Positions 18,469 through 28,950 of a stretch of DNA of 64,000 nucleotides are shown in pieces; positions within the stretch are counted from its first letter, which is position 1; every line of letters starts with the position of its first letter. The DNA lies in NCBI GenBank assembly GCA_014529385.2, contig CM043971.1, positions 85,304,340-85,368,339 of the forward strand, written 5' to 3'. Made by a program: the position numbers and the translations under genes. The stretch comes from Adiantum capillus-veneris. Taxonomy: Eukaryota > Streptophyta > Polypodiopsida > Polypodiales > Pteridaceae. The notes beneath the pieces are model-generated. The model did no database searches and was not told the DNA's origin. It worked only from the letters and a program-made list of their open reading frames with translations.

Positions 18469-19641
18469 TCATGTCTCTAGCTCATCTGTTTGATCATTAT
18501 CGTCGGAGGTGGCGGCTGATGGTGTGTCCTCATCTGGAATGTCAATTGGTGGAGCCTGGTCAAATCGAAGAAAATAAGGTTTAAGTCGCCAACCATTTAC
18601 CTTGGTTTTATGAACTTTTCCATCAGCCTCCATAAGCTGGTAGTTTCCATTGGCATAGTTTTTCCTGATGATGAAAGGACCTTCCCATCGAAGTAGGAGT
18701 TTCTTATCCTTGCGCGTGTCGAAGCGATTGTCGTAGCGGAGCACCAACATTCCTTTCTTCAATTCTTTTTTTCGGAGATGCTCGTTAAAGCTAAGCCGTC
18801 TATGCTCTGCTTGTGTTGCATAATAATTTATTGCTTCTTCTCTGTCCAGCTGCAGTCTTTCCAAGTTGATGATGTGATCTCTCAAATCCATGTTGGGCTG
18901 TTGAAGCTGGCTTTCCATTACTCTGAGACTTTGTAGTTGCACTTCAATGGGCAAGATTTCTTCCTTACCAAATACTAGATGATACGGTGTGAATCCCAAG
19001 GATGTACAAAATGAAGTTCTGTAGGCCCATAAAGCTGGTAGTAGATACTTATCCCAATCTCCAGGATGATTGTTTACCTGCTTGGTAATAATTTTAGAAA
19101 CCATTCCATTTACCTTTTCAACTAGGCCATTACATTGAGGGTAATATGGTGAAGAGTGCCTCCTTGTAATGCCCAGTTTCTGCATTAATTCTCCTACCAA
19201 GTCTGCTCTGAAACCTGGCCCTCTATCAGAGATGATCTCTAAAGGTGTGCCAAACCTATAGCATATGTGTTCGTAGATAAATTTAGCTACCTCTACCGCT
19301 GTGATTCTAGTGGTGGATGTAGCCTCTGCCCATCTAGTCATGTAGTCGACCCCCATGATAATGTAGAATTTTCCTGAGTTAGCCCTAGGTAATGGCCCAA
19401 TGGAATCGATACCCCATTTTTCAAATGGGCCATATGAGAGAATAGGTGTCTGTGGTTCAGGAATAAGTGACCTAGTGCCGGCCTTTTGACACAACTTACA
19501 CGTTTTGCACCAGTGGTGTACATCACGGTTGAGGCTAGGCCATATGAAGCCTGCCTGCAATATTTTCCTACTTGTTATGTCTAGGGCAAAGTGACCACCA
19601 CAAACCCCGTCGTGACAACTAGCAATTACTCTCGTGATTTC
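18469..19641 (-). pseudogene. Gypsy-2 integrase
   Basis: Inserts the cDNA into the genome. The open frame 18469-19560 continues upstream in the same frame to the stop at 19642-19644. The zinc-binding HHCC region has CHDGVCGGHFA then CKTCKLC. The catalytic core has GIDSIGPLP (first Asp), EIISDRGPGF (second Asp) and NGLVEKVNG (Glu). The C-terminal part has RWEGPFIIRK, a GPY/F-like module, then an acidic Ser/Asp-rich tail. The integrase frame itself is intact; only the stop at its upstream edge separates it from RNase H. Confidence 0.92.
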
Positions 19642-20744
19642 CTAAGAGAGAGGGACCTTCCTGAGTATTTGGTCCTTACCCTTACAGTACAAACCGTCAT
19701 TGATGAGTCGATACCTTGTGGCCTTCCGAGTCAGCCATTGCTTCTGTCCCTTTGTTAAATCTGATGGGCATTCCCCTGTTTCCAAAAAATGCATGATGTC
19801 AGGCAAGGCATCACTGCCTTGAAATAGAGGGAGCTTTAGTTTTATTGCTCCAACCACCACTTCCTGTAGTCTTTCACTTGATAGGGCATCTGTTTCTTGG
19901 TTTTGAGCCCTTGGGATATGGTGTATTTGAACTTCTTCAAACTTACCCAAGAAGGTTTTTACACCCCTTAAGTGAGTCCTTAAACAAGGATTCTTGCATG
20001 TCCATGCTCCATTTACTTGCCTTACCAGAAGTAGAGCATCCCCAAATACATTAAGGCGTTGTACACCTTGTGAGACGCACCATTGTAGACCCTTGGTTAG
20101 TGCTGCATACTCAGCTTCATTGTTAGAATGTGAATCTAACAATTGGCCCAACGAAAATACCTTTGTCCCTTTGTCATCAAAGACCACTATGCCTGCAGCT
20201 GCTTTGTCAGACGCTCGCTTGTAGGCTCCATCAAAGTAGAGAGAGTATGCTCCTTCTACCATCGGTGGTACTGGAGGTAATCGGACTTCTCCTTCCTTAG
20301 ATTGATTCTCCTTCCCTTCAAAGACTTGGTAGGTCATGAGTCCCCCCAAACTTTCCCTTGTCGTGCTTTCTACCTGTACCGTGTAGTCAAACTCTTGCAG
20401 ACGAAGTAGCCATTTAGTAATTCTAGCAGACACATCCATGTGTTGTACAACATAGGGAAATATTTCATCCATAGTTAGAATCACAAATTGCTTAGGCAAC
20501 AAATATGACCTAAAATTTGTAGTTGCAAATCTAAGAGCTAGGACTAAGTGTTCCACATGGGTGAAACCTTTCTCTCCTGCTGTCATCATTCGACTAGAGA
20601 AGTAGATTGGCCTCATGAAAGATGTCTTCGTATCCTTTTGGAGTAGCACAGCCCCCAATGAGTCATCATCAACACTTGAGGTGACATAGAATTTTTCATC
20701 CCACTTAGGTGGTGAGATAGTTGGGAGAGTGGCTAAGACCTCCT
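19642..20744 (-). pseudogene. Gypsy-2 RNase H plus archaeal-type second RNase H
   Basis: Open frame 19642-20658. The first part is the standard gypsy RNase H (GAVLLQKD, YFSSRMMTAGEKGF, VEHLVLALRFA, HMDVSARITKWLLRLQEFDY). The second has LYFDGAYKRAS, NNEAEYAALTKGLQWC, VFGDALLLVRQVNG and NQETDALS, that is the D-E-D-D set of an archaeal-type RNase H. Dual RNase H is diagnostic of Tat-lineage elements. It ends in TAG at 19642 before integrase. The upstream 20659-20744 part carries the linker in a shifted frame. Confidence 0.9.
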
Positions 20745-21212
20745 TTACCTTGTTGTAGTGATGTTCGCTTTCCTCGTCCCAAGTGAAAGTTGATCTTTGA
20801 GTGAGTTGTTGCAGTGGTAGAACAAGTTGAATCTACTTAAGTACCTCACCTTCTGTAGAAAAGAGACCAATTGACGTGCGGTCGTTGGTGAAGGTAGGGC
20901 TATGAGTGCGGACACCTTACTTGGGTCGACGTTGATACCTTTTGCTGAAATTTCATGGCCTAGTAGAATGACTTTACTCTCCCCAATGTGACATTTATCC
21001 ACATTTAATTGCCCACCTAGGCTCTGCAACCTGGCCAAACCTTCAGTTACCTTTTCTAAATGTGAAATACGCGAGCTATATATACAAAAATCATCAATGA
21101 ACACTCTTATGGATGTTCCAAAGAACGGTTGAAAAACATATGTGACATATCTTTGGAATGTGGCAGGTGCATTTGTGAGACCAAATGGCATAACCCTGTA
21201 TGCAAAACAACC
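20745..21212 (-). pseudogene. Gypsy-2 reverse transcriptase, palm and thumb part
   Basis: Open frame 20745-21191 starts MPFGLTNAPATFQRYV, then VFIDDFCIYSSR (catalytic FIDD variant of YxDD), VILLGHEISAKGI and QLVSFLQKVRYLSRF. Near 20840 the conserved sequence jumps to another frame (TQRSTFTWDEE), marking a frameshift. Upstream, the codons join in frame to the stop at 21213-21215, which replaces an expected Trp. Confidence 0.9.
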
Positions 21213-22931
21213 TCATGGCGTGATAAAAGTGGTTTTTAGCTGATCTTCCAAGGCTATGCGTATTTGAAAGTATCCTGAATAACCATCACATACGGTATAG
21301 CATTCAAAACCCGCTACTTCATTCAGAATTTCATCCAAGAAAGGGAGAGGAAAGTGGTCTCTCTTTGTAGCTACATTTAGTGGTTTGTAGTCAACACAGA
21401 CCCTCCACTTACCATTCTTTTTAGGCGTCACCACTACGGGTGACACCCATTCTGAGTTTTCTACAGGATAGATGAATCCCGCCTCCAGCAGTTTCCTTAC
21501 CTCGGCCAAGAGTGCCTTTTCTTGTATGACCCCCAGTCGTCGTAGCTTTTGCACAACTGGTTTTACCCCTTCCTTCAGCTTAATATGATGTTCCACCACT
21601 GTAATGCCTGTGATTCTTTCATAGTTGTCAATGAACAGGTTAGGAAATCCCATCAACATTTGCAAAAAACTATCTTTCTCCTCAAATGTTAATTCCGTAG
21701 ACAACATACCCTTCAACCTACTTCCTCCTAGGCCAGGTGATTTTCTCTCCTCTTCATTGGGTTTCCCTTTTGGTGATGGATCACCAGTTGTGCTTACCCT
21801 TTGTGGATCCTTCATAATGATACCCATCACATCAATGGAACTGTCACTTTCGTCGATGGATGTGGTCTCCTCCTCAGAACTGGAAGATTCGCTAGTGGTT
21901 TCATCTGCCGATGTTTCCAGATTCATTTGCTTCTGCTTGCCAATCCTCATGTCGTAGTATATTGTCTCCCCTTTCTTACCGGTCATGCGTAGAAGGCCAG
22001 TACCCCAGTCCTGTTTTGCCTTCATGGCCATCAACCATGGCCTTCCCAAAATTAGTGGATAGCCCTCCCCCTTAGTAGGCATTACAAAAACATCTACCTC
22101 TACCTCAGTGTTGAAAGCTTTGATTTTCACAGCACTTACCACACCCACATACTTTACTTTTGCGTTGTTTGCCATCTTTGCCTTGCATGGAGAAGGCCTG
22201 TCAACCTCGAGCCCTAATCGAAGCATCATAGCTTCGCTCATTACACAGATTTGTGCACCTCCATCAATGTAGGTTTTTCCAACCCTCTTTCCTTTTATGT
22301 TTACGTCGACAATTGGAAGGATGTCATCCATGTTGCATCCCGAAATTGCTCCGGCTACCTTTGTTTTGGAGCGTCTTGTACTTACCATTTTAGACCATTG
22401 TCGCCTTACTTTAGGTACAAGATGTAGCAGTTGTGGCCATGTAATCTTCGGTCCTTGCTCTGCCACATCCAATGTTAGATCATAGGGCTTAGAACTTTCC
22501 CCTAGCTGGAAGTCGGTGATGCCCAATTTCCGTCGTGGCCTGGATGGCCTCTTGCTAGTTTCTCCTCTCATGCTTCTCTCATCATCTGATTGTGTAGCCT
22601 TCTCCCTCCTAGCTCTTTTCACAGTCATGGCCTCAAGTGGTTCTAAAAAGGTTACCTTCTCCTTACCCTTGTCACTCTCCTTTGCTCTGGGTGGATCCAC
22701 TACTACGGCTTTTCCTTTCTCTTCTAGCCTTATGATGTTTACAGGGCGATCAGGTGGTGGGACTGGTGGAAGAGGTGGGATGGATGCTTTTAGTGGTGTC
22801 TGGGGTGGACGTAGAATTTGTGTTGGTGGGGGTGGTGCTCGGGGTGGGGGTGTTCTTTCTCTAGGGGGTGACAATTGGTTCCTCCTACCTCCTCTATTAT
22901 AGTTTTGTCGTGGTTTGGGACAGTAGTACAT
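21213..22931 (-). pseudogene. Gypsy-2 aspartic protease and reverse transcriptase N-terminus
   Basis: 572 codons. The N-terminal part is Pro-rich and basic. The protease region has KTYIDGGAQICVMSEAM (D-G-G-A catalytic loop, a plant gypsy variant of D-S/T-G-A) and YPLILGRPWLMAMKA. A Ser/Glu/Asp-rich linker follows, then the reverse transcriptase fingers: EAGFIYPVENSEWVSPVVV, TPKKNGKWRVCVDYK and CDGYSGYFQI. It ends at a TGA at 21213 inside the reverse transcriptase. The remaining domains follow in the next entries. Confidence 0.9.
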
Positions 22932-23739
22932 ACCGTGACCATCTTCTCCGTAGTTGTAGCAATGATACTCCCTGTTTTGTCGTCGTGTTCTTCCAGGGTC
23001 TTGATCTCTTTCTTGACTCCTCCCTTGCTATATTAAGTGGACAAACAAATTCTGCAGTTGGTCAGTAATATGGGCCAACATATCTTGTTGGTCATCTCTT
23101 ACCCCAAGAGCCGGTGGTGGTGGTATGGTGGTTGTCGTAGTTGTTGGTCGACGTGATGTTGCTGTTTCTGTTGAGTCGGTTTCTTTGGCTTTCATTCGCA
23201 GCTTCTTGTCCTTAAGGCGAGCAATCTCAACGGCTAACTCGTACGTAGCCGGGAATCTACCTTTCACCTTCTCCTTGAGAAGCGGCCATAAGCCCATGCG
23301 TGAACCGATCTTTTTTTAGGAAATCGGGTGCAGCTTCCCCCCTTGCCATTGACTCAACCCACCGTTCCCACAAATCCACAAATTTGGACTCATAGGTGGC
23401 ATATTCTAAAAGACCCTCCTGCTTCAAGTCTCTCAACTTGTACTCCCACAAATTTTCTGAAGTGGTATCTCCCCCAAAGCGCCTCTTAAAAGTGGTTTTT
23501 AAGGGTTCCCAGTCATCCTTGGTTGCTTGTGGAAGTACATTGTACCATGATCTAGCTTCTAGCTTCATGAGATGCTTAAAGATTCTAACCCGGGATTCAT
23601 CCATATCTTTGTTGCTCACTACACATGCTACTTCAAAGTCATCTAGGAAGTCTGTTACCAAATCCTCCCCCTTCTTTCCTTTAAATGTTGGAAATGCTAC
23701 ACTTGCCATGATTACTGAGAGAGAGCTAGAAAGACACAC
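22920..23739 (-). pseudogene. Gypsy-2 gag
   Basis: 23257-23739 encodes the capsid-type domain: MASVAFPTFKGKKGEDLVTD, ARSWYNVLPQATKDDWEPL and FVDLWERWVES. The reading shifts at about 23260-23297 to a second frame (23028-23297) with REKVKGRFPATYELA-like sequence. Downstream, around 22925-22975, a zinc knuckle reads CYNYGEDGHGMYYC, in which the second Cys is replaced by Tyr. The related Gypsy-3 knuckle is intact. Confidence 0.85.
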
Positions 23740-23792
23740 TGCTTAACTTGCAAAAGTTTTTTTCTTCTTTACAAGGAGGCGTGTATACCCTC

Positions 23793-24494
23793 TTATACTA
23801 GGCCATACATTAAAACTTCAAACGGTACATTGCCTTGTACCAAAGGTAGGACAAATGGTTGATCTGATGCCAGAACCTCAAAAAATCGCTCCCCACCCAG
23901 CATGGTGTCAATGACGTGCTGGTAGTGAGCCTTCAAATCTAGTATTACCTTGATTGAGCATACACGTGTTGGTATGTGTGATCTGTCTTGAGGTAGGTTG
24001 TACTGATTCATGTGAATCTTAGAGGTGCTTAGTCACTGTCCAAACTTGTGGGAGAGGGTGGTGCTCTTTCCTGAAACAAACTCAGTAGATCCCTAGTTTC
24101 TCTAGTGAGAGTGTGAGCCAATGATTCCGTTATCTGTGCTGCAGCATCAGGTGCGACTTGAAAATTGACTGTGATAATTACCTCGGTGACTTGAGTTATC
24201 CGATTCTCAAAGTAGAATAGTGTTGATTCTCTATTGTGTAGAGCTCCTTCCATTTTGTTGTTGTGGGTTGGTTGTAGGTTGCGGACATGGTTTCGACCTT
24301 CTCCTTCTTCTTCTTGGCACTTGGCCTATGTGTATCCACTGGGTTTGGCATGTTGGTTGACTCTCCCACTGCAAATCGATTACCGTTACGCCTGGCACTC
24401 AAGCTTCGATGGAGATGCGGAGTTCATCTAGTTGTGCTTGGAGCTCTTCTTCTTCTGTCGTCCAATTAGCAAATCCTGCTAGCCATTCATCCAT
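23793..24494 (-). pseudogene. Gypsy-2 extra open reading frame between 5' LTR and gag
   Basis: The start is the ATG at 24492-24494, giving MDEWLAGFANWTTEEEELQ. After a stop, reading resumes in overlapping frames 24196-24402, 24029-24253 and 23793-24011. The last contains HYQHVIDTMLGGERFFEVL followed by a short hydrophobic Leu/Pro segment, which matches the corresponding region of Gypsy-3. No known domain is recognised. Conservation between two diverged elements argues that it was a real gene, now frameshifted. Confidence 0.65.
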
Positions 24495-24549
24495 TCACAA
24501 TAGTTTAGGGGTTTCAGTCTTGTAAACTGAAGGGTTTCATGAAAAGATC

Positions 24550-24567
24550 CTCAGTGGGGGCACCAAA
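24550..24567 (-). promoter_or_regulatory. Gypsy-2 primer-binding site
   Basis: On the minus strand the LTR end ...CGTCA is followed by TTTGGTGCCCCCACTGA. TGGTGCCCCCAC would pair with a tRNA 3' end ending in CCA. Gypsy-3 has the identical TTTGGTGCCCCCAC at 42641-42654. Which tRNA is used cannot be decided here. Confidence 0.7.
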
Positions 24568-24774
24568 TGACGGGAGCAAAGCAAACCCCGAACCCCCGAC
24601 GGCCTCTAAAACACCGGGGACCGAATGGAGCGCCTCGAGCCTGTCATGGTAAAGCAAACAGGGGCACCACCTAGCTTCAGCGGCTAGGACACAAACAACA
24701 CACCACCATAACAAAGTTTTCATCCAAGAGAGATGGATGCTTGGGAGTAATGATGAAGAGGGAAAGGGAATGAC

Positions 24775-24836
<62 letters not shown>

Positions 24837-26129
24837 GGGGTATAGCAGCTTAGTACTTAGGCACCACAAAAGGATGGCGAATCCGCACACCCTTCACACA
24901 TACACAATCTCACTCCAAACACAAGATTGGGTGGCGATTCCGCACACCTCACATGAGCAAAACATTGCAAGAAATCATATTCACAAAACCTCAAGCTTTA
25001 TTTAGAGAATAAGGCGATGAAATGGGGAGCATAGGGTAGGGGAATGAGAAAGAAGAGAGTGGTAGAGCACATGACGGATAGGTGGGAGTTGATGGCGAAG
25101 AATCGCACAAGGGTTATGGCCATCATCCTTCATTTAGTTGCCCTTCATCTTCCATAGCCAAGGGTGTAGAGGTCATGCTCAAGACAAGCATGGTGATTGT
25201 AGTGATGGTGATGGTGTGGGTGTGTGTGTGTGCACTAGGCACACACATTGCATAGTGTGTTCTTTGGTGATGTTTTGTGTGTATTTAGTGTGATGGTGAC
25301 CCCTCTTTATATAGGGGAGGAGGGGGGAGAAATTCTAGAATTTAAAAATTAGGCCATGTGACTGTGGGCCCCACTTGTCTGGCTGTGTGTATATGTGCGA
25401 GAACAGCAGTCTCATGAGAGAGAGACTAAGAGAGAGAGATGGGTGGATGAAAAAAAAGTGAGAGGTGACATGGAGAATAAATTAATTACAAGAGGGGAGA
25501 GAGGGGAGTGTGTTCAGAGGTGAATCTGTGTGCAGATGTGTGTGAACACAAGAAAAATCAGGTAACCACCGGGTGGGGATGGGTCTGTGGGCACCTTTTT
25601 TAGTGAAACTGAGTGTGTGTGAGTGTGGGGGAGATTATTTAGCTACAAGACAAGAGACATGGCGCCCTTTAGAGAGAGAGGGGGATATTTGGGTCATGGG
25701 ATATGATAGGAGAGAGAAAGAGGGGGTGGGGTATACTATTTTGGAAGATAGGGTAAGTTGCATGTGAGTTAGGGTGCATTATTGGTGAGTTATAATGCAT
25801 TATTGATGAGAGGTGGGGTAGCTTGAGGGGAGAGAGAAAGGAGAAAGGACAAGGGGAAGAGAGAGGGGGTTGACCTTTTGAGTGGAGGAGAGGAAAAGGG
25901 GCACACGGCGGGGCAACAGTGAAGAAAAAAGGAGGCAAGGTGGGGATGGGCTACCCCGCAGGCATGAGGTGGCCTATTTTACCTTTCTTATATATTTACA
26001 TAATCATACTTTATTTTTTTCTTACTTTTTCCAATGCCTTTTATCACTCCCTTCCCAAGAGGGGGTTTTCATGGGGTGGGGACGAGAGAAGAGGGGTATG
26101 GGAGCTTGGCTTGTGAAAAGCCCCCATCA
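24568..26129 (-). repeat. Gypsy-2 5' LTR
   Basis: 1,562 bp, the partner of 16869-18440. It includes an AG microsatellite at 24777-24828. A TATA-like CTTTATATAGG occurs near 25304 on the plus strand in both LTRs; it reads CCTATATAAAG on the minus strand and is a good promoter candidate in the element's orientation. Confidence 0.93.
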
Positions 26130-26133
26130 GCGT

Positions 26134-26486
26134 GAAGTGCTCCAGATCATAAATCATGATGTCCTACTTACCCTACTCCTACTCATCATGTGAGATAGTG
26201 ATTTTTGTGTCTCGGTTGCTTCCCGGCCTCCCCGGACTCTCAAGCTATCCTTTCACCTCCTCTACCACTCCAACTCCTACTCTCTACACCACAACTTAAC
26301 TAATACCTAAAACTACCTAAGTCTACCTAAGTCGAAGGATCTAGGCCAGACACACGCTCCCTAGACTCCTCCTAAGACCTAGAGAGTCCCCACCCTCTGA
26401 TCCTATCTAAATGTAAAACAAGACTCTAGAAATCCAGAGAATCCCTATCCTGAAGGACTAGTCTTGGTCACCTTCCTAGATTTTTT
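26134..26486 (-). other. Gypsy-1 leader, continued
   Basis: Noncoding, CT-rich sequence between the Gypsy-2 insertion and the Gypsy-1 primer-binding site. It is joined to 15140-16868 once Gypsy-2 is removed. Confidence 0.6.
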
Positions 26487-26506
26487 GTCCTCGGCAACGG
26501 CGCCAA
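26487..26506 (-). promoter_or_regulatory. Gypsy-1 primer-binding site
   Basis: The minus strand reads TTGGCGCCGTTGCCGAGGAC immediately next to the LTR end CCAACA. This matches the well-known plant gypsy site TGGCGCCGTTGCCGGGGA with one change. Confidence 0.85.
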
Positions 26507-27326
26507 TGTTGGCGGATACGCCGCGACGGACGTCAGCACAGCGAGAACTTACCTAACTAAATTTTTAAGCTAAGAACGAAGCTCGACCCGCACGCGCGTG
26601 GAAGCAATCATAGGGTGTCAACCTACACTCGACCGACTATTGACTACTTCCTACAGAGGTCTCTACCCAATGTCTAAGTTACAGCCTTCAAGAGTAACAA
26701 GAGGAGATTTCCTACAACGCTTTCAAGAGCCAAATACCCATCATACGTTCTCAAAACGCTACGGAACTTAAGGAAAATTCTATTAACACCAATGGTCGCT
26801 CTCCCTAAGGTCCATGAACAAAAACTCCAACCCTAAACACCCGGTGCAAAATCACGTAGGATGTCTGGTTGAAATTTACAGGTCGACGTTTCTAAAAACT
26901 AAAGTGTCTAATGTGTAGCTCTACTCATTGCGAACGCGTGGATATGCTAAAATGCAAAAACGGACAATGTATGCTCACCGAATCACAAGATATAGCTCGT
27001 GTGTCGATCTCGCAAAGCCGGGCCGTACACCTGCAATGTAGGTATTGGCGCATAGCTCTCTTTAGCGACAACACGCTGCACTTCTCCGCACTCAATTCTG
27101 ACCACGAGTGTGCGCATAGCGTCAAGATAAAACTCTCACTTTCTCTCGTACATAGAGTACGCTCAACTCACGCAGACAAAACTTATCAAAAATGACAAAA
27201 GGGTGTTTTTGCATTAAGGTCAAAAGTGGTATAAATACCTTACAATCTCAAACCCTAATGTTCCAATTTAACCATTAATATCCCGCCGGGAAATCATTAT
27301 CCTTTGAGTGTGTCCAACCGCTAACA
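26507..27326 (-). repeat. Gypsy-1 5' LTR (820 bp)
   Basis: On the plus strand it starts TGTTGGCGGATACG and ends CCAACCGCTAACA, giving inverted ends TGTTRGCGG and TG...CA boundaries. The left boundary is fixed by the primer-binding site. The right boundary is where a gypsy Gag frame of opposite orientation begins. The partner LTR lies outside the window. The frame 26911-27195 inside it has no recognisable product. Confidence 0.75.
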
Positions 27327-27793
27327 ACTATTCAAAGTTTGTAAGGCTTAGACGTTATGCACCAACAATGACCATAGAACAACAGGTAACTCGCTTTTGT
27401 CAAGGTTTAAGAGAACCAATTAGCTCGCGATTGGAAGCCCTGAAGCCTACCACAGTACAAGATGCTTTAATACGAGCTAAGCCCTTGATGAAGGAATAAG
27501 GGATTACAAGAAGAATCGAACAGAATAAAAAATTCAACGATAGACAACCACAAGGAGCTTATGCCGCTAATGCGCAAGATTCTCGACGCTTGAATGTTCA
27601 ATGCTTTGAATGGGGAGAGTTGTGACATTATCGAAACACTTGTCCACGACTAACTAATGGAGCAGTAGTAGCAAGTGAAGAAGATTAAGGACATCACCAT
27701 TTTAGACATAAAGATGGCTGTTAGTAATTAGAGTAGGAGTATACTCACTTTTCCTCGAGATGAGGACATCTCGAATCCCTAAGTTGGGAAGAT
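27327..27793 (+). pseudogene. Gypsy-4 gag remnant and 3' polypurine region, pol deleted
   Basis: The plus-strand reading has FVRLRRYAP, VTRFCQGLREPISSRLEAL, then past stops a knuckle-like CFEWGEL-HYRNTCPR. This is a chromovirus-type Gag capsid tail and knuckle. Soon after 27690 it switches to FPRDEDISNP, which resembles the very end of plant gypsy pol, followed by the purine-rich GTTGGGAAGA and an LTR-like TGTAATGT. Almost the whole of pol is therefore missing. Gypsy-1 is inserted in the gag of this remnant. Confidence 0.7.
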
Positions 27794-28480
27794 TGTAATG
27801 TACTCAACATTTTTCAATAAAAGATTTTATTCACTTTGCAAATAATTGAGATTTGCATTTTATTAAGTCAAAGAGCATTCTAATGGAACGATCGGAAAAA
27901 AATCGGACTTCATAACTATTAATTATGAGCCTTATTCACTTGAAAACAATAAGGTTGATGAAAAACTTAAGCTTCAAGATTGTATCTAGAGATAAGTGTT
28001 GACTCTTGGGAAAGAGGGAGCAATTTTAGGAAAGGAGAAGTATTTTTAGGAAAAAAAAAGGAGGGAGTTAAGTTTAGAGCTCTTGTCTTGGAGCCCAAGC
28101 TTCTTCTAAAATTGGAGAACCGAAATCGTGCATCGGAATCCGTGTCCGCAAAAATAATAAAATTATTATCATTAATAATAATAATATTATTATTATTTTT
28201 TGGAGACGCGAACGTACGTGAACTTATCCCTCTATTCTTAGTTGGCCTTGAGAGCCTATATAAAGACCCCTCTCCCCTCACTTTCAGGAGACTGAGACAC
28301 ACTCTCAGAAGAGTGGAAGCTCTCTTGCCTTGATGTCCAAGTTATCTTGTCTCCCTCAACCTCTCTCCCTCGAGCTCTTACCTTCAAGCCATCTCCATCT
28401 CCAAGTCTTTCTCTACCATCGTCATGTTGCCCTTGAATTTTTGAAGTTCTCTTCTCTCTTTCTCTCTTCTCTACATTGAT
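27794..28480 (+). repeat. Gypsy-4 LTR-like region with TATA box
   Basis: Begins TGTAATGTACTCAACA right after a polypurine tract. It contains AT-rich sequence, a TATA box GCCTATATAAAG at about 28255-28266 and a CT-rich transcribed-looking part. The right boundary is not determined, because no clear CA end or target duplication was found. Confidence 0.5.
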
Positions 28481-28483
28481 ACG

Positions 28484-28786
28484 ATGGCCTTGAAGCGAGT
28501 GACTCGAAGCTCAAAGGACACTCATGTCGCTCCACCTCCAAGGAAGGTACAAAAGAAGATATCATCTACTCCAAACGTTGCTGAAGCGGATGTATTAGCC
28601 GCGGAAGAAGTCGAAGTCGTCCAACCTCAAACACGGGAGGTAATCGAACATGTCGCTAATCCGGTAAGACAAATTTATAGTTATGCATTGCTATTCATGA
28701 TGACTTGGGAAGCTAAGCATAGGGAACCCCTTAAACCGTCCAAGAAACGTGGTTCTATCACAAGAAACAAGCATATGTTTTCATAG
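28484..28786 (+). other. Short basic reading frame, possible gag start
   Basis: 100 codons, MALKRVTRSSKDTHVAPP followed by Pro/Lys and Glu/Val-rich sequence. It begins just after the CT-rich end of the LTR-like region, where gag would start, and its basic Arg/Ser start resembles Gag N-termini. There is no domain, and no primer-binding site was seen between the TATA region and the ATG. Confidence 0.3.
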
Positions 28787-28950
28787 ATTAGTGAAAGAAT
28801 TGTTTGATAAATTGTCACTGTTTGTTGAATTGTTATTTCTTAATAAACTAATATTGTTTTATCAGTAGATTCTGATTGATATGAAGAATTGGCTGATCAT
28901 GTTTGAAGAATCATTAAAGAGAAGAATTGTCGAAATAATATATTTTGTTC

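Larger units (their letters stand above)
16869..26129 (-). mobile_element. Gypsy-2: full-length Tat-lineage Ty3/gypsy retrotransposon (9.26 kb)
   Basis: Two near-identical direct LTRs (16869-18440 and 24568-26129), both beginning TGACGGGAGC and ending CCCCCATCA, with a 4-bp duplication GCGT. Minus-strand order: 5' LTR, primer-binding site, extra reading frame, gag with knuckle, protease, reverse transcriptase, RNase H, second (archaeal-type) RNase H, integrase. The second RNase H places it in the plant Tat lineage. Lesions visible: a gag frameshift near 23.28 kb, a stop in reverse transcriptase (21213), a frameshift near 20.84 kb and a stop before integrase (19642). It is nested in the Gypsy-1 leader, hence younger than Gypsy-1. 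Confidence 0.93.
1..27326 (-). mobile_element. Gypsy-1: Ty3/gypsy LTR retrotransposon, 3' truncated by window edge, heavily interrupted
   Basis: Minus-strand element read from right to left: 5' LTR (26507-27326), primer-binding site (26487-26506), long leader, gag pieces (11.7-15.1 kb), protease (about 2.0-2.6 kb) and reverse transcriptase (1-833). The RNase H, integrase and 3' LTR would lie left of position 1. Four insertions split it: a MITE near 2.6-2.9 kb, a hAT at 3684-11670, a MITE at 13692-14363 and Gypsy-2 at 16869-26129. Removing them restores collinearity, which supports one original element. The primer-binding site and the 'LRSGR' motif at the gag start are typical of plant Athila/Tat-type gypsy elements (family knowledge). 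Stops occur throughout the coding region, so it is inactive. Confidence 0.8.
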
